A stretch of 64,000 bases of DNA, from assembly GCA_030695945.1 (NCBI GenBank), contig JAUYOG010000057.1:62001-126000 (forward strand), written 5' to 3'. A program made the translations under genes and the position numbers. Below are positions 38,819 through 49,673 of the stretch, one piece after another. Under the pieces are notes generated by a model that was not told where the DNA came from, did no database searches, and saw nothing but the letters and a program-made list of their open reading frames with translations. This stretch comes from Ramlibacter sp. (lineage in GTDB: Bacteria > Pseudomonadota > Gammaproteobacteria > Burkholderiales > Burkholderiaceae_C). Positions within the stretch are counted from its first letter, which is position 1. Each line of letters starts with the position of its first letter.

Positions 38819-39512
38819 AATCCTCTTTTGCAGGCCTGCTCCCGAAAACCGCGGTGCCCACGCGAACCATCGTGCTTCCCGCCGCGATGGCGGCCTCGAG
38901 GTCTGCCGTCATGCCCATGGACAAGGTGTCGAGCGCGAGGCCGGACGCCCGCAGTTCGTCGAAAAGCGCCTTCGCCTTCATGTGAATGGCCTTCTGCGCC
39001 GCGAAATCGGCCGCCGGTTCGGGGATGGTCATGATGCCCCGCAGGGCCAAACGTGGCAGTTGCGCCACATCTCGCGCCAATGCCAGCGCGTCCTGGGACG
39101 CCACGCCGGACTTGGCCGGCCCGCCGTCGATGTTGACCTGGATGCACACTTGTAACGGCGGCATGCCCTCCGGCCGCTGCTCCGAGAGCCGCTGCGCCGT
39201 TTTCAGGCGGTCTACCGTGTGGGCCCAGTCGAAGTGCGCGGCCACGAGGCGCGTCTTGTTGCTCTGGATGGGGCCGATACAGTGCCATTGCAGCGGAAGA
39301 TCGCGCAGCAGCGCGATCTTCTCGACACCCTCCTGGATGTAGTTCTCGCCGAAGGCGCCCTGGCCCGCGGCGAACGCCTCGCGCACCGCCTCGGGCCCGA
39401 AGGTCTTGGACACCGCCAGCAACGTGACATCCTGCACGGGACGTTGCGCCCCCGCACACGCGGCGGCGATGCGCTGGTGAACTCTCTGGAGGTTGTCGGA
39501 AATCGTGGTCAT
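38802..39512 (-). CDS. yggS: YggS-type PLP homeostasis protein
   Basis: VTLLAVSKTFGPEAVREAFAAGQGAFGENYIQEGVEKI...QWHCIGPIQSNKTRLV...LSMGMTADLEAAIAAGSTMVRVGTAVFG. Confidence 0.95.
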   Translation of the reverse strand: MTTISDNLQRVHQRIAAACAGAQRPVQDVTLLAVSKTFGPEAVREAFAAGQGAFGENYIQEGVEKIALLRDLPLQWHCIGPIQSNKTRLVAAHFDWAHTVDRLKTAQRLSEQRPEGMPPLQVCIQVNIDGGPAKSGVASQDALALARDVAQLPRLALRGIMTIPEPAADFAAQKAIHMKAKALFDELRASGLALDTLSMGMTADLEAAIAAGSTMVRVGTAVFGSRPAKEDSSSRA

Positions 39513-39622
39513 AATTGGTCGGTCGAGCCGACGCGCCAGCGCGCGGCTCACCTATTGTCGCTGTTCGAGCCGACGCCGAAGGCGCGGCGCAACCGCGACA
39601 GACCTAGTCAAAGAGGGGCTCT

Positions 39623-40666
39623 GTGGACATTACCCAGCTGCTGGCGTTCAGCGTCAAGAACAAGGCATCGGACCTGCATCTCTCGGCGGGGCTGCCGCCC
39701 ATGATCCGTGTCCACGGCGACGTGCGGCGCATCAACGTGGACCCGCTGGACCACAAGCAGGTGCACGCCATGGTGTACGACATCATGAACGACACCCAGC
39801 GCAAGAACTACGAAGAGTTCCTGGAAGTCGATTTCTCGTTCGAGATCGACGGCCTGGCGCGCTTTCGGGTCAACGCGTTCAACCAGAACCGCGGCGCCGG
39901 CGCCGTGTTCCGGACGATTCCGTCCAAGATCCTGTCGCTCGAGCAGTTGAACGCGCCCAAGATCTTCGGCGAGCTGGCGCTCAAGCCGCGCGGCATGGTG
40001 CTGGTGACCGGCCCCACGGGTTCGGGCAAGTCCACCACGCTGGCTGCGATGGTCAATTACCTGAACGAGACCGAGTTCGGCCACATCCTCACGGTGGAAG
40101 ACCCGATCGAGTTCGTGCACGAATCCAAGAAGTGCCTGATCAACCAGCGCGAGGTCGGCCCGATGACGCTGTCGTTCGCCGCCGCGCTGAAGTCCGCCTT
40201 GCGGGAAGACCCGGACGCGATCCTGGTGGGCGAAATGCGCGACCTGGAAACCATCCGCCTCGCGATGACGGCCGCCGAAACCGGCCACCTGGTGTTCGGC
40301 ACGCTGCACACCTCGAGCGCCGCCAAGACCATCGACCGGATCATCGACGTGTTCCCGGCCGAAGAGAAGGAAATGATCCGCGCCATGCTCTCCGAATCGC
40401 TGCAGGCCGTGGTCTCGCAGACGCTGTGCAAGACCAAGGACGGCAACGGCCGCGTCGCGGCGCACGAGATCATGCTGGGCACCTCGGCGATCCGCAACCT
40501 CATCCGCGAGGCCAAGGTGGCCCAGATGTACTCGGCGATCCAGACCGGCAACGCCTTCGGCATGCAGACGCTGGACCAGAACCTGTCGGACCTGGTCAAG
40601 CGCAACGTCATCAGCCCGGCCGAAGCCCGCGGCAAGGCCAAGATCCCGGAAAACTTCCCAGGCTGA
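39623..40666 (+). CDS. pilT: type IV pilus twitching motility ATPase PilT
   Basis: MDITQLLAFSVKNKASDLHLSAGLPPMIRVHGDVRRI...GPTGSGKSTTLAAMVNYLNE...GEMRDLETIRLAMTAAETGHLVFGTLHTSSAAKTIDRIIDVFP. Confidence 0.96.
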   Translation: MDITQLLAFSVKNKASDLHLSAGLPPMIRVHGDVRRINVDPLDHKQVHAMVYDIMNDTQRKNYEEFLEVDFSFEIDGLARFRVNAFNQNRGAGAVFRTIPSKILSLEQLNAPKIFGELALKPRGMVLVTGPTGSGKSTTLAAMVNYLNETEFGHILTVEDPIEFVHESKKCLINQREVGPMTLSFAAALKSALREDPDAILVGEMRDLETIRLAMTAAETGHLVFGTLHTSSAAKTIDRIIDVFPAEEKEMIRAMLSESLQAVVSQTLCKTKDGNGRVAAHEIMLGTSAIRNLIREAKVAQMYSAIQTGNAFGMQTLDQNLSDLVKRNVISPAEARGKAKIPENFPG

Positions 40667-40772
40667 ATATGGTCCCCACGCTCGTCACTACGTATACGTC
40701 GCTGCCACCCGAGGGAGCGCAGCCGCCTTGGGGCGGCCCGGCGGCGACCGGGCGGAACGTTCGGGAGCAGGC

Positions 40773-41402
40773 ATGAAAGGCGTTCTGGATCTTCTGAGGC
40801 GGTCGACGGCGCGCGGTGCCGACGACAGGACCGACTCGGTCCTGTTCACCAGCGCCTTCGCCGACCAGGGGGTCGATCCGTCCATGCTGGTCCCGTGGGA
40901 GGCGCGTGCCAATGAGGTGGGTGCCAGGCGCGTGCCGGCCGCCCGCGGCCTGAAGCTCCTGCAGGCCCTGTGGGCCAAGGACCGGTACATGAGCCGCCTG
41001 GACGCCGGCGCCGTGCAGCGGCTGGAGAAATACTTCGACTTCGCCGTGGTCCCCGCCGACCGCGACGTCATCCGCCAGGACGAATACGGCAACTTCATGA
41101 TTGTGTTGTTGACGGGCACCATCGCCGTGGACCGCCTGCAGCCCTGGGGCGAACGCCTGCGGCTGACCGAGGCGCGCCCCGGCGACATCCTGGGCGAGAT
41201 GTCGCTGCTGGACAGCGGCCAGCGCTTTTCGGTGTGCACGACGCTGGCGGAATGCGAGGTCGCCGTGCTGGGCACCCAGGCGATGGACGAGATGATGGGC
41301 GGCGATCCGCAGCTTGCCGCCGGCCTGGTCGCGCTGCTCGCGCGCAAGCTGTCCATGCGGCTGCGCGTGGTGGGGGCGCGCCTGTCGGACCGGCAGAATT
41401 GA
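40773..41402 (+). CDS. cyclic nucleotide-binding domain protein
   Basis: LEKYFDFAVVPADRDVIRQDEYGNFMIVLLTGTIAVDRL...LTEARPGDILGEMSLLDSGQRFSVCTTLAECEVAVL cNMP-binding fold. Confidence 0.9.
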   Translation: MKGVLDLLRRSTARGADDRTDSVLFTSAFADQGVDPSMLVPWEARANEVGARRVPAARGLKLLQALWAKDRYMSRLDAGAVQRLEKYFDFAVVPADRDVIRQDEYGNFMIVLLTGTIAVDRLQPWGERLRLTEARPGDILGEMSLLDSGQRFSVCTTLAECEVAVLGTQAMDEMMGGDPQLAAGLVALLARKLSMRLRVVGARLSDRQN

Positions 41403-41438
41403 CAACCCACGGGCACAACCAGCATTCGAAGGACCGCC

Positions 41439-42575
41439 ATGGAACGCGACCAGGCCACTAAATTCATCAACGACCTGCTCAAGCTGATGGTCAGCCGCAA
41501 CGGCAGCGACCTGTTCATCACGGGCGACTTCCCGCCGGCGATCAAGGTGGACGGCAAGGTCACCAAGGTTTCGCCGCAGCCGCTGAACTCGGGCCATACG
41601 CTGGCGCTGGCGCGGTCCATCATGAACGACAAGCAGGCGGCCGAGTTCGAGCGCACGAAAGAATGCAACTTCGCGATCTCGCCGCCCGGCATCGGGCGCT
41701 TTCGCTGCAATGCCTTCGTGCAGCAGGGCAAGGTCGGCCTGGTGATGCGGGTGATCCCGCAGGTCCTGCCCACGATCGATGGCCTGGGCCTGCCGCAGGT
41801 GCTCAAGGACGTGGTGATGACCAAGCGCGGCCTCACCATCCTGGTGGGCTCCACGGGTTCGGGCAAGTCGACCAGCCTCGCCGCCATGGTCGATTGGCGC
41901 AACGAGAATTCGCAGGGCCACATCATCACGATCGAGGACCCGGTGGAGTTCGTCCACCCGCACAAGAACTGCGTGGTCACGCAGCGCGAGGTCGGCTTGG
42001 ACACCGACAGCTGGGAGGCGGCGCTGAAGAACACGCTGCGCCAGGCGCCGGACGTCATCCTGATGGGCGAAATCCGCGACCGCGAGACCATGGAGCACGC
42101 GATCGCCTTCGCCGAGACCGGCCACCTGTGCCTGGCCACCTTGCATGCCAACAGCGCCAACCAGGCGCTGGACCGAGTGATCAACTTCTTCCCGGAGGAG
42201 CGGCGCGCGCAGCTGCTGATGGACCTTTCGCTCAACCTCAAGGCCTTCGTCTCGCAGCGCCTGGTGCCCAAGCAGGACGGCAAGGGCCGGGGCGCCGCCG
42301 TGGAGATCATGCTCAACTCCCCGCTGGTGTCCGACATGATCTTCAAGGGCGAGGTTTCCGAGATCAAGGAGATCATGAAGAAGAGCCGCAACCTGGGCAT
42401 GCAGACCTTCGACCAGGCGCTCTACGACATGTACGAGAACAACGTCATCACCTACGAAGACGCCTTGCGCAACGCCGACTCGGTCAACGACCTGCGCCTG
42501 CAGATCAAGCTCAACAGCCAGCGCGCCAAATCGCAGGACCTCTCCGCCGGAACCGAACATCTGGCCATCGTTTAA
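41439..42575 (+). CDS. pilU: PilT-dependent twitching ATPase PilU
   Basis: LMVSRNGSDLFITGDFPPAIKVDGKVTKV...GSTGSGKSTSLAAMVDWRNENSQGHIITIEDPVEFVHPHKNCVVTQREVG. Confidence 0.95.
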   Translation: MERDQATKFINDLLKLMVSRNGSDLFITGDFPPAIKVDGKVTKVSPQPLNSGHTLALARSIMNDKQAAEFERTKECNFAISPPGIGRFRCNAFVQQGKVGLVMRVIPQVLPTIDGLGLPQVLKDVVMTKRGLTILVGSTGSGKSTSLAAMVDWRNENSQGHIITIEDPVEFVHPHKNCVVTQREVGLDTDSWEAALKNTLRQAPDVILMGEIRDRETMEHAIAFAETGHLCLATLHANSANQALDRVINFFPEERRAQLLMDLSLNLKAFVSQRLVPKQDGKGRGAAVEIMLNSPLVSDMIFKGEVSEIKEIMKKSRNLGMQTFDQALYDMYENNVITYEDALRNADSVNDLRLQIKLNSQRAKSQDLSAGTEHLAIV

Positions 42576-42602
42576 GTTGGAAAACGCTGCGCGTTTTCCA
42601 AC
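42576..42602 (+). terminator. hairpin immediately after pilU stop
   Basis: gttggaaaacgc tgc gcgttttccaac, 12-bp perfect stem, 3-nt loop. Confidence 0.8.
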
Positions 42603-42614
42603 TTGTTTGATCAG

Positions 42615-42649
42615 ATGAGAAAAGCCGGGGAAACCCCGGCTTTTCTCAT
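42615..42649 (+). terminator. second tandem hairpin downstream of pilU
   Basis: atgagaaaagccgggg aaa ccccggcttttctcat, 16-bp perfect stem. Confidence 0.85.
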
Positions 42650-42750
42650 GGTGCGCTCCTGCTGCGCGCTGCTTCGCAGGAACAGTGCCCTGCGGGGAGT
42701 CGAGCCCGCCAGTCCTAGAATCGGGAATCAACCCTTCGGAGAACCGCAGT

Positions 42751-43653
42751 ATGGCTTCCACCAATCCCAAGACCTACGAATCCACATCCCCGCGCAAGGT
42801 CGCGTTCCTCGGCCTCGGCGTGATGGGGTTCCCGATGGCGGGCCACCTGGCGCTGGCCGGGCACGACGTCGTGGTCTACAACCGCAGCCCGGCCAAGGGC
42901 CAGGCCTGGACCGGCGAGTTCAAGGGCAGCTCCGCGGCCACGCCGCGGCAGGCGGCCGCCGGGCGCGACCTGGTGTTCTGCTGCGTGGGCAACGACGACG
43001 ACCTGCGTTCGGTGACCCTGGGCGAGGACGGCGCCTTCGCCGGCATGAAGCCGGGCGCCGTGCTGATCGACCACACGACGGCCTCCGCGGACGTCGCGCG
43101 CGAGCTGTACGCCAAGGCGAAGGAGGCCAGCCTGCAGTTCGTGGACGCGCCGGTGTCGGGCGGCCAGGCCGGGGCGCAGAACGGCATGCTCACGGTGATG
43201 TGCGGTGGCGACGCGGCGGCGTTCGAGGCGGCCCGGCCGGTCGCCATGGCCTTCTCGCGCGCCTTCACGCTGCTGGGCGGCGCCGGCTCGGGGCAACTCG
43301 CGAAGATGGTGAACCAGATTTGCATCGCGGGCATGGTGCAGGGCCTGTCTGAGGCCATCGCCTTCGGGCAGAAGGCCGGGCTGGACATGAACCAGGTGCT
43401 GGAAGTCATCGGCAAGGGCGCGGCCCAGAGCTGGCAGATGGACAACCGCGGCAAGACCATGATCGAAGGCAAGTTCGATTACGGCTTCGCGGTGGACTGG
43501 ATGCGCAAGGACCTCGGCCTGTGCCTGGACGAGGCCCGGCGCAACGGCGCGCGCCTGCCCGTCACGGCCCTGGTGGACCAGTTCTACGCCGACGTCCAGG
43601 TGATGGGCGGGAAGCGCTGGGACACTTCGTCGCTGATCAAGCGGTTGAAGTAA
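42751..43653 (+). CDS. 3-hydroxyisobutyrate dehydrogenase/beta-hydroxyacid dehydrogenase family
   Basis: VAFLGLGVMGFPMAGHLALAGHDVVVYNRSP...FVDAPVSGGQAGAQNGMLTVMCGGD...GQLAKMVNQICIAGMVQGLSEAI. Confidence 0.93.
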   Translation: MASTNPKTYESTSPRKVAFLGLGVMGFPMAGHLALAGHDVVVYNRSPAKGQAWTGEFKGSSAATPRQAAAGRDLVFCCVGNDDDLRSVTLGEDGAFAGMKPGAVLIDHTTASADVARELYAKAKEASLQFVDAPVSGGQAGAQNGMLTVMCGGDAAAFEAARPVAMAFSRAFTLLGGAGSGQLAKMVNQICIAGMVQGLSEAIAFGQKAGLDMNQVLEVIGKGAAQSWQMDNRGKTMIEGKFDYGFAVDWMRKDLGLCLDEARRNGARLPVTALVDQFYADVQVMGGKRWDTSSLIKRLK

Positions 43654-43654
43654 G

Positions 43655-43727
43655 GACATCCCGGACTTGATCCGGGATCCATGGTGGCTGCCTGCATGGA
43701 TTGCGGGTCAAGCCCGAAATGGCGATC
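43655..43727. repeat. GTCATGCCGG-type palindromic element P3 (degenerate)
   Basis: ggacatcccggacttgatccgggatccatgg...catggattgcgggtcaagcccgaaatggcgat, between convergent genes. Confidence 0.75.
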
Positions 43728-45813
<2,086 letters not shown>

Positions 45814-45833
45814 TGCCGCCCCGGCGTGCGTGC

Positions 45834-46679
45834 TCAGTTGCGGTAGGGCTTGGCCGGGCGCGGCTCGGGCGCCATCACGGGTGCCGGTGCCGGGGGCGCG
45901 ACGTAGACAGGCGCGGGGGCCGGCGCCGGAGCGACGTACACCGGCGCGGGTGCCGGCGCCGGAGCGACGTACACCGGCGCGGGCGCCGCCTGGGCGGTGC
46001 GCACGGGCGCGGCGCCGAAGCGGTAGACCAGGCCGACGGACATCATGTCGACGTGATTCTTGTTGCGGAAGGCATCCTTGACGCGATAGCGTTCGGCTTC
46101 CACGCGCACGCCCAGCGACGGCGTGAAGTCATACATCAGGCCGACGCCCACTTTCGGGTTGGTCGTGCGTTCGCTGGGATTCGCGTTGCCGAACGGCACG
46201 CCGGCGGCGCCGGTCGCGCTGTAAGAGCCGGAAGCCTTGGTGGACGTGACGCCGACGCGCCCGATCGCGGAAAGCTTGTCCGTGAACGGCAGGATGCCGA
46301 CCAGGTCGAGGTTCATGCCCTTGTAGCGGACATCGCCGCTCTGGCTGCCCAGGGGCGCCGTCTGGGCGGTATAGCCGAAGCTGCCCAGGTCGAAGTAGCC
46401 GCCTTCGATGGCGAAATTGCGGTTCAACTGGTAGCCGCCGAACACCTTGTAGCCGCGGTCACGGTCGTCCGAGTTGATCGAGGTCGTCGCCAGTCCCTGG
46501 GCCGCCAGTCCATTGGTGATGGCGGCGTTGTCGGCGTCCTGGGTGGTGCGGCCGATGTTGCCGCCCATGTACCAGCCGCTGCTGATGGGCGCGGCGTTCT
46601 GGGCGAGGGCGGCCGGGGCGGCCAGGGCGGCCGCGAGTGTGGCCAGGCCGAGTGCGGCCGGGGTGCTGAGGTATTTCAT
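45834..46679 (-). CDS. outer-membrane beta-barrel protein with C-terminal VYVAPAPAPAP repeats
   Basis: SSGWYMGGNIGRTTQDADN...RGYKVFGGYQLNRNFAIEGGYFDLGSFGY... OmpA/Opa-like beta-barrel. Confidence 0.88.
   Translation of the reverse strand: MKYLSTPAALGLATLAAALAAPAALAQNAAPISSGWYMGGNIGRTTQDADNAAITNGLAAQGLATTSINSDDRDRGYKVFGGYQLNRNFAIEGGYFDLGSFGYTAQTAPLGSQSGDVRYKGMNLDLVGILPFTDKLSAIGRVGVTSTKASGSYSATGAAGVPFGNANPSERTTNPKVGVGLMYDFTPSLGVRVEAERYRVKDAFRNKNHVDMMSVGLVYRFGAAPVRTAQAAPAPVYVAPAPAPAPVYVAPAPAPAPVYVAPPAPAPVMAPEPRPAKPYRN
45898..45996. repeat. 33-bp tandem repeat (3 units)
   Basis: gcgacgta(g/c)ac(a/c)ggcgcggg(g/t/c)gcc... at 45898, 45931, 45964; encodes 11-aa VYVAPAPAPAP units. Confidence 0.8.
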
Positions 46680-46891
46680 GGGTCGTTTCTCTAGGGTGGT
46701 TGGTGTTCTGCGCTTCAGCTCAGCAGCTTCGCGGCATCGGCGCCATGGCTCTGTGCGGTGGCGCGCTTAGGCGGCCGAAAGCGACTTTTGCCTACACGAA
46801 TGAAATTTCCTGAATCCGGTTCGCCACCGCGCCGCGTATTGATCGGGCGTCACACCACGCGACATCCCCCAACCCGCAACAGGAGAGCGAC

Positions 46892-48508
46892 ATGCGAAAG
46901 ACGAGAATCCGCCACTTCCAGCTGGCCCTGCTGGCCGCCTGCGCCGCGAGTGCCGCCGGGCTCAGCCTGGCTTCCAGCCACCGCGAGGCGCCGTTCATCA
47001 CCACCAGCCCCAAGGTCGACGCGACGGATTTCTACATGTTCCGCAGCTACGAGGGCGTCGCGGCAGACGGCAGTGGCGGGCGCTCCGACTACGTGACGCT
47101 CATCGCCAACTACCAGCCCCTGCAAGGGCCGTACGGCGGGCCTAACTACTTCTCGATGGACCCCAACGCCCTGTACGAGATCCACATCGACAACAACGGC
47201 GACGCGCAGGAAGACATCACCTTCCAGCTGCGCTTCAACAACAAGCTGGCCAACGTGGCGCTGCCCATCGGCAGCGGCGCGGCGCAGAAATCGGTGGCGA
47301 TCCCGCTGATCCAGGCCGGCACGGTTTCCGGCCTCAACGACGCGAACCTCAACCTGAACGAGACCTACACGGTGAACGTGGTGCGCGGCGACCGGCGCAA
47401 GGGCGCGGTGTCGGCCGTGGCCAAGGCCGGCGGCGGCGCGACCTTCGAGAAGCCGGTGGACTACATCGGCGTGAAGACGCTGGGCAACAGCGCAGCCTAT
47501 GCCACCTATGCGGGCAAGCACATCCATGACGTTCGCATCCCGGGTTGCCCGTCGGGCAAGGACGCGGGCCGCGTCTTCGCGGGCCAGCGGCAGGAAGGCT
47601 TCGCCGTCAACCTCGGGCCGATCTTCGACCTGGTGAATGCGCCCCTGTCCGTCATCACCAACCCGGCCAACATCAACGCCGCGGCCGCGAATTCCATCCA
47701 GGACAGCAATGTGACGTCGATCGCGATCGAGGTGCACAAGGACTGCCTCACGGCCGGCAGCGAGCCGGTGATCGGCGGCTGGACCACCGCCAGCCTGCGC
47801 CAGGCGCGGCTGCTATCGGGCGCGCCGGCTTCCGGCCACCAGGCCAGCGAGAAGCCCGGCGGCGCGTGGACGCAGGTCTCGCGCCTGGGCCAGCCGCTGG
47901 TGAACGAGGTCGTGATCGGCCTGAAGGACAAGGACAAGTTCAACGCATCCAAGCCCACGGGCGATGGCCAGTTCCTCGACTACGTGACGCACCCGACGCT
48001 GCCCGCGCTGCTCGGCCTGGTGCTGGCCGGGGACGCCGCCGCGCTGGCGCCGACCAACGTGCCGCGCACCGACCTGGCGACAGTCTTCCTCACCGGCATC
48101 ACCGGCGTCAACAAGCCCGCCACCGTCACGCCCTCGGAGATGCTGCGGCTGAACACGGCGGTGCCCGCCGTTCCTTTCGCGGCGCAGAACCGCCTGGCGA
48201 TCGTGGGCAGCATCAAGACATCGGGCACGGACTTCGCGGGTTTCCCGAACGGGCGCCGCCCCAAGGACGACGTCGTGGACATCGCGCTGGTGGCGATGCT
48301 CGGCGGCCTGTGCATGGCGAACGGCGACGCCGACACATTCAAGCTCAACAGCATTCCGGGTGTGGCGGGCGTGACCTCCGCGTGCAAGCCTTCCAGCGTA
48401 CCGGCCGGCGCGGCGTCGCTCGACGTGCATGACGCGGTGGATCAGGCCGGCGTGCCGTTCCTGTCCGGCTTTCCTTACCTCAACACGCCGCTGCCGGGTT
48501 CGCAGTGA
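46892..48508 (+). CDS. DUF4331 family secreted protein
   Basis: SSHREAPFITTSPKVDATDFYMFRSYE...YVTLIANYQPLQGPYGGPNYFSMDPNALYEIHIDNNGDAQEDITFQLRF. Confidence 0.92.
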   Translation: MRKTRIRHFQLALLAACAASAAGLSLASSHREAPFITTSPKVDATDFYMFRSYEGVAADGSGGRSDYVTLIANYQPLQGPYGGPNYFSMDPNALYEIHIDNNGDAQEDITFQLRFNNKLANVALPIGSGAAQKSVAIPLIQAGTVSGLNDANLNLNETYTVNVVRGDRRKGAVSAVAKAGGGATFEKPVDYIGVKTLGNSAAYATYAGKHIHDVRIPGCPSGKDAGRVFAGQRQEGFAVNLGPIFDLVNAPLSVITNPANINAAAANSIQDSNVTSIAIEVHKDCLTAGSEPVIGGWTTASLRQARLLSGAPASGHQASEKPGGAWTQVSRLGQPLVNEVVIGLKDKDKFNASKPTGDGQFLDYVTHPTLPALLGLVLAGDAAALAPTNVPRTDLATVFLTGITGVNKPATVTPSEMLRLNTAVPAVPFAAQNRLAIVGSIKTSGTDFAGFPNGRRPKDDVVDIALVAMLGGLCMANGDADTFKLNSIPGVAGVTSACKPSSVPAGAASLDVHDAVDQAGVPFLSGFPYLNTPLPGSQ

Positions 48509-48531
48509 GCGGCAGCCGCAAGGAGCAAGCC

Positions 48532-48801
48532 ATGAAAGAAATCGCATCCCTTCGCGCCTGCCTCACGGTTGCCGCCGCCGTGCTGCTCGCCGCCTGCGGT
48601 GGCGGTGGCGGCACGCCCGTCGCCACCGAGCCTCCCGTCGCGGGCACCGACGTGCCGGCTTCGGCAACGAGCAGCTCGGCCGGCGCCGTCGCGTTCGTCA
48701 AGAGCGTGGCGGCGACCAGCGACAACACCGCGGCGCCGATCAGCGTGGGCGACGCGGTGCTCGCGACCAGCGACACCGACGAGCCCGAGCCGGGCATCTG
48801 A
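48532..48801 (+). CDS. small lipoprotein
   Basis: MKEIASLRACLTVAAAVLLAACGGGGG lipobox; operon position after DUF4331. Confidence 0.7.
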   Translation: MKEIASLRACLTVAAAVLLAACGGGGGTPVATEPPVAGTDVPASATSSSAGAVAFVKSVAATSDNTAAPISVGDAVLATSDTDEPEPGI

Positions 48802-48804
48802 CGC

Positions 48805-49602
48805 ATGGACGCGCGGCTCCTGCCCGTGCTGGCGCTCCTTCTCGGCATCGCGGCGGGGGCGGCGCGGGCCCATGACACCTGGTTCAGCCCCGGCCGCGAG
48901 GCCGCGCTGGAACTGGTGACGGGCAACCGCTACCCCGTGCAGGAGTTCGGGCCCACGGCGGCGAGCCTGGCGCGGGCGGGCTGCAGCGACGGCACCGCGC
49001 CGGAAGTCCCGCTGCGGCCCGTGCGCGAACTCCCGCAACGGCTGGAACTGGCGCCGGATCCGGGCGACGCGGTGCTGTCGCCGCTGTCGTGCTGGGCCGA
49101 GCTGCACGCCGCCGAGATCGAGATCGAGCCCCCGCTGGTGCAGGTCTATCTGCAGGAAATCCGCGCCCCGGCCACCACCCGCACCGCCTGGGCGCAACTG
49201 CAGCAGCGTGGCCTGCCCTGGCGGGAGCGCTATGCCAAGTTCGCGCGCATCGAGCTAGCGGGCGAGTCTCCCGCGGGCGCCGGGCGGCTGGCCGCCGCCC
49301 GGCGCCCGCTCGGCTTGCCGCTGGAAATCGTGATTCTGGGCGACCAGCCGGTCGCGACCGGGCGGCCAGTGTCGTTTCAGGTGCTGCGGGACGGTCGGCC
49401 GCTGGCCGGCTTTCCGGTGGAGCTGGTGAGCGAGCGCAACGCGCTCGGCGTGTGGCGCGAGACCGACGGGGACGGCATGCTGCGCCATCGCCTGCCGTTC
49501 GCCGGCCGCTGGCTGCTGCGCGGGACGGACCTGCGCACGTCGGTCGAACGCGTGGGCGAGTGGGAGAGCCGGTTCGTGACGCTGGCCCTGGAGGCCCGGT
49601 GA
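48805..49602 (+). CDS. DUF4198-like periplasmic protein
   Basis: ARAHDTWFSPGREAALELVTGNRYP...GRPVSFQVLRDGRPLAGFPVELVSERNALGVWRETDGDGMLRHRLPFAGRWLLRGTDLR. Confidence 0.78.
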   Translation: MDARLLPVLALLLGIAAGAARAHDTWFSPGREAALELVTGNRYPVQEFGPTAASLARAGCSDGTAPEVPLRPVRELPQRLELAPDPGDAVLSPLSCWAELHAAEIEIEPPLVQVYLQEIRAPATTRTAWAQLQQRGLPWRERYAKFARIELAGESPAGAGRLAAARRPLGLPLEIVILGDQPVATGRPVSFQVLRDGRPLAGFPVELVSERNALGVWRETDGDGMLRHRLPFAGRWLLRGTDLRTSVERVGEWESRFVTLALEAR

Positions 49603-49673
49603 AATTTCTTGCCGGTCTTGGATCCGGCGGGCGAGTTCGTGCGTACAGTGCGGGAACACCATCGCCCCGCACC

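Noticed and set aside
40611-42770. 719-aa and 570-aa - strand ORFs
   Set aside because: Antisense to pilU and the cNMP-binding gene.
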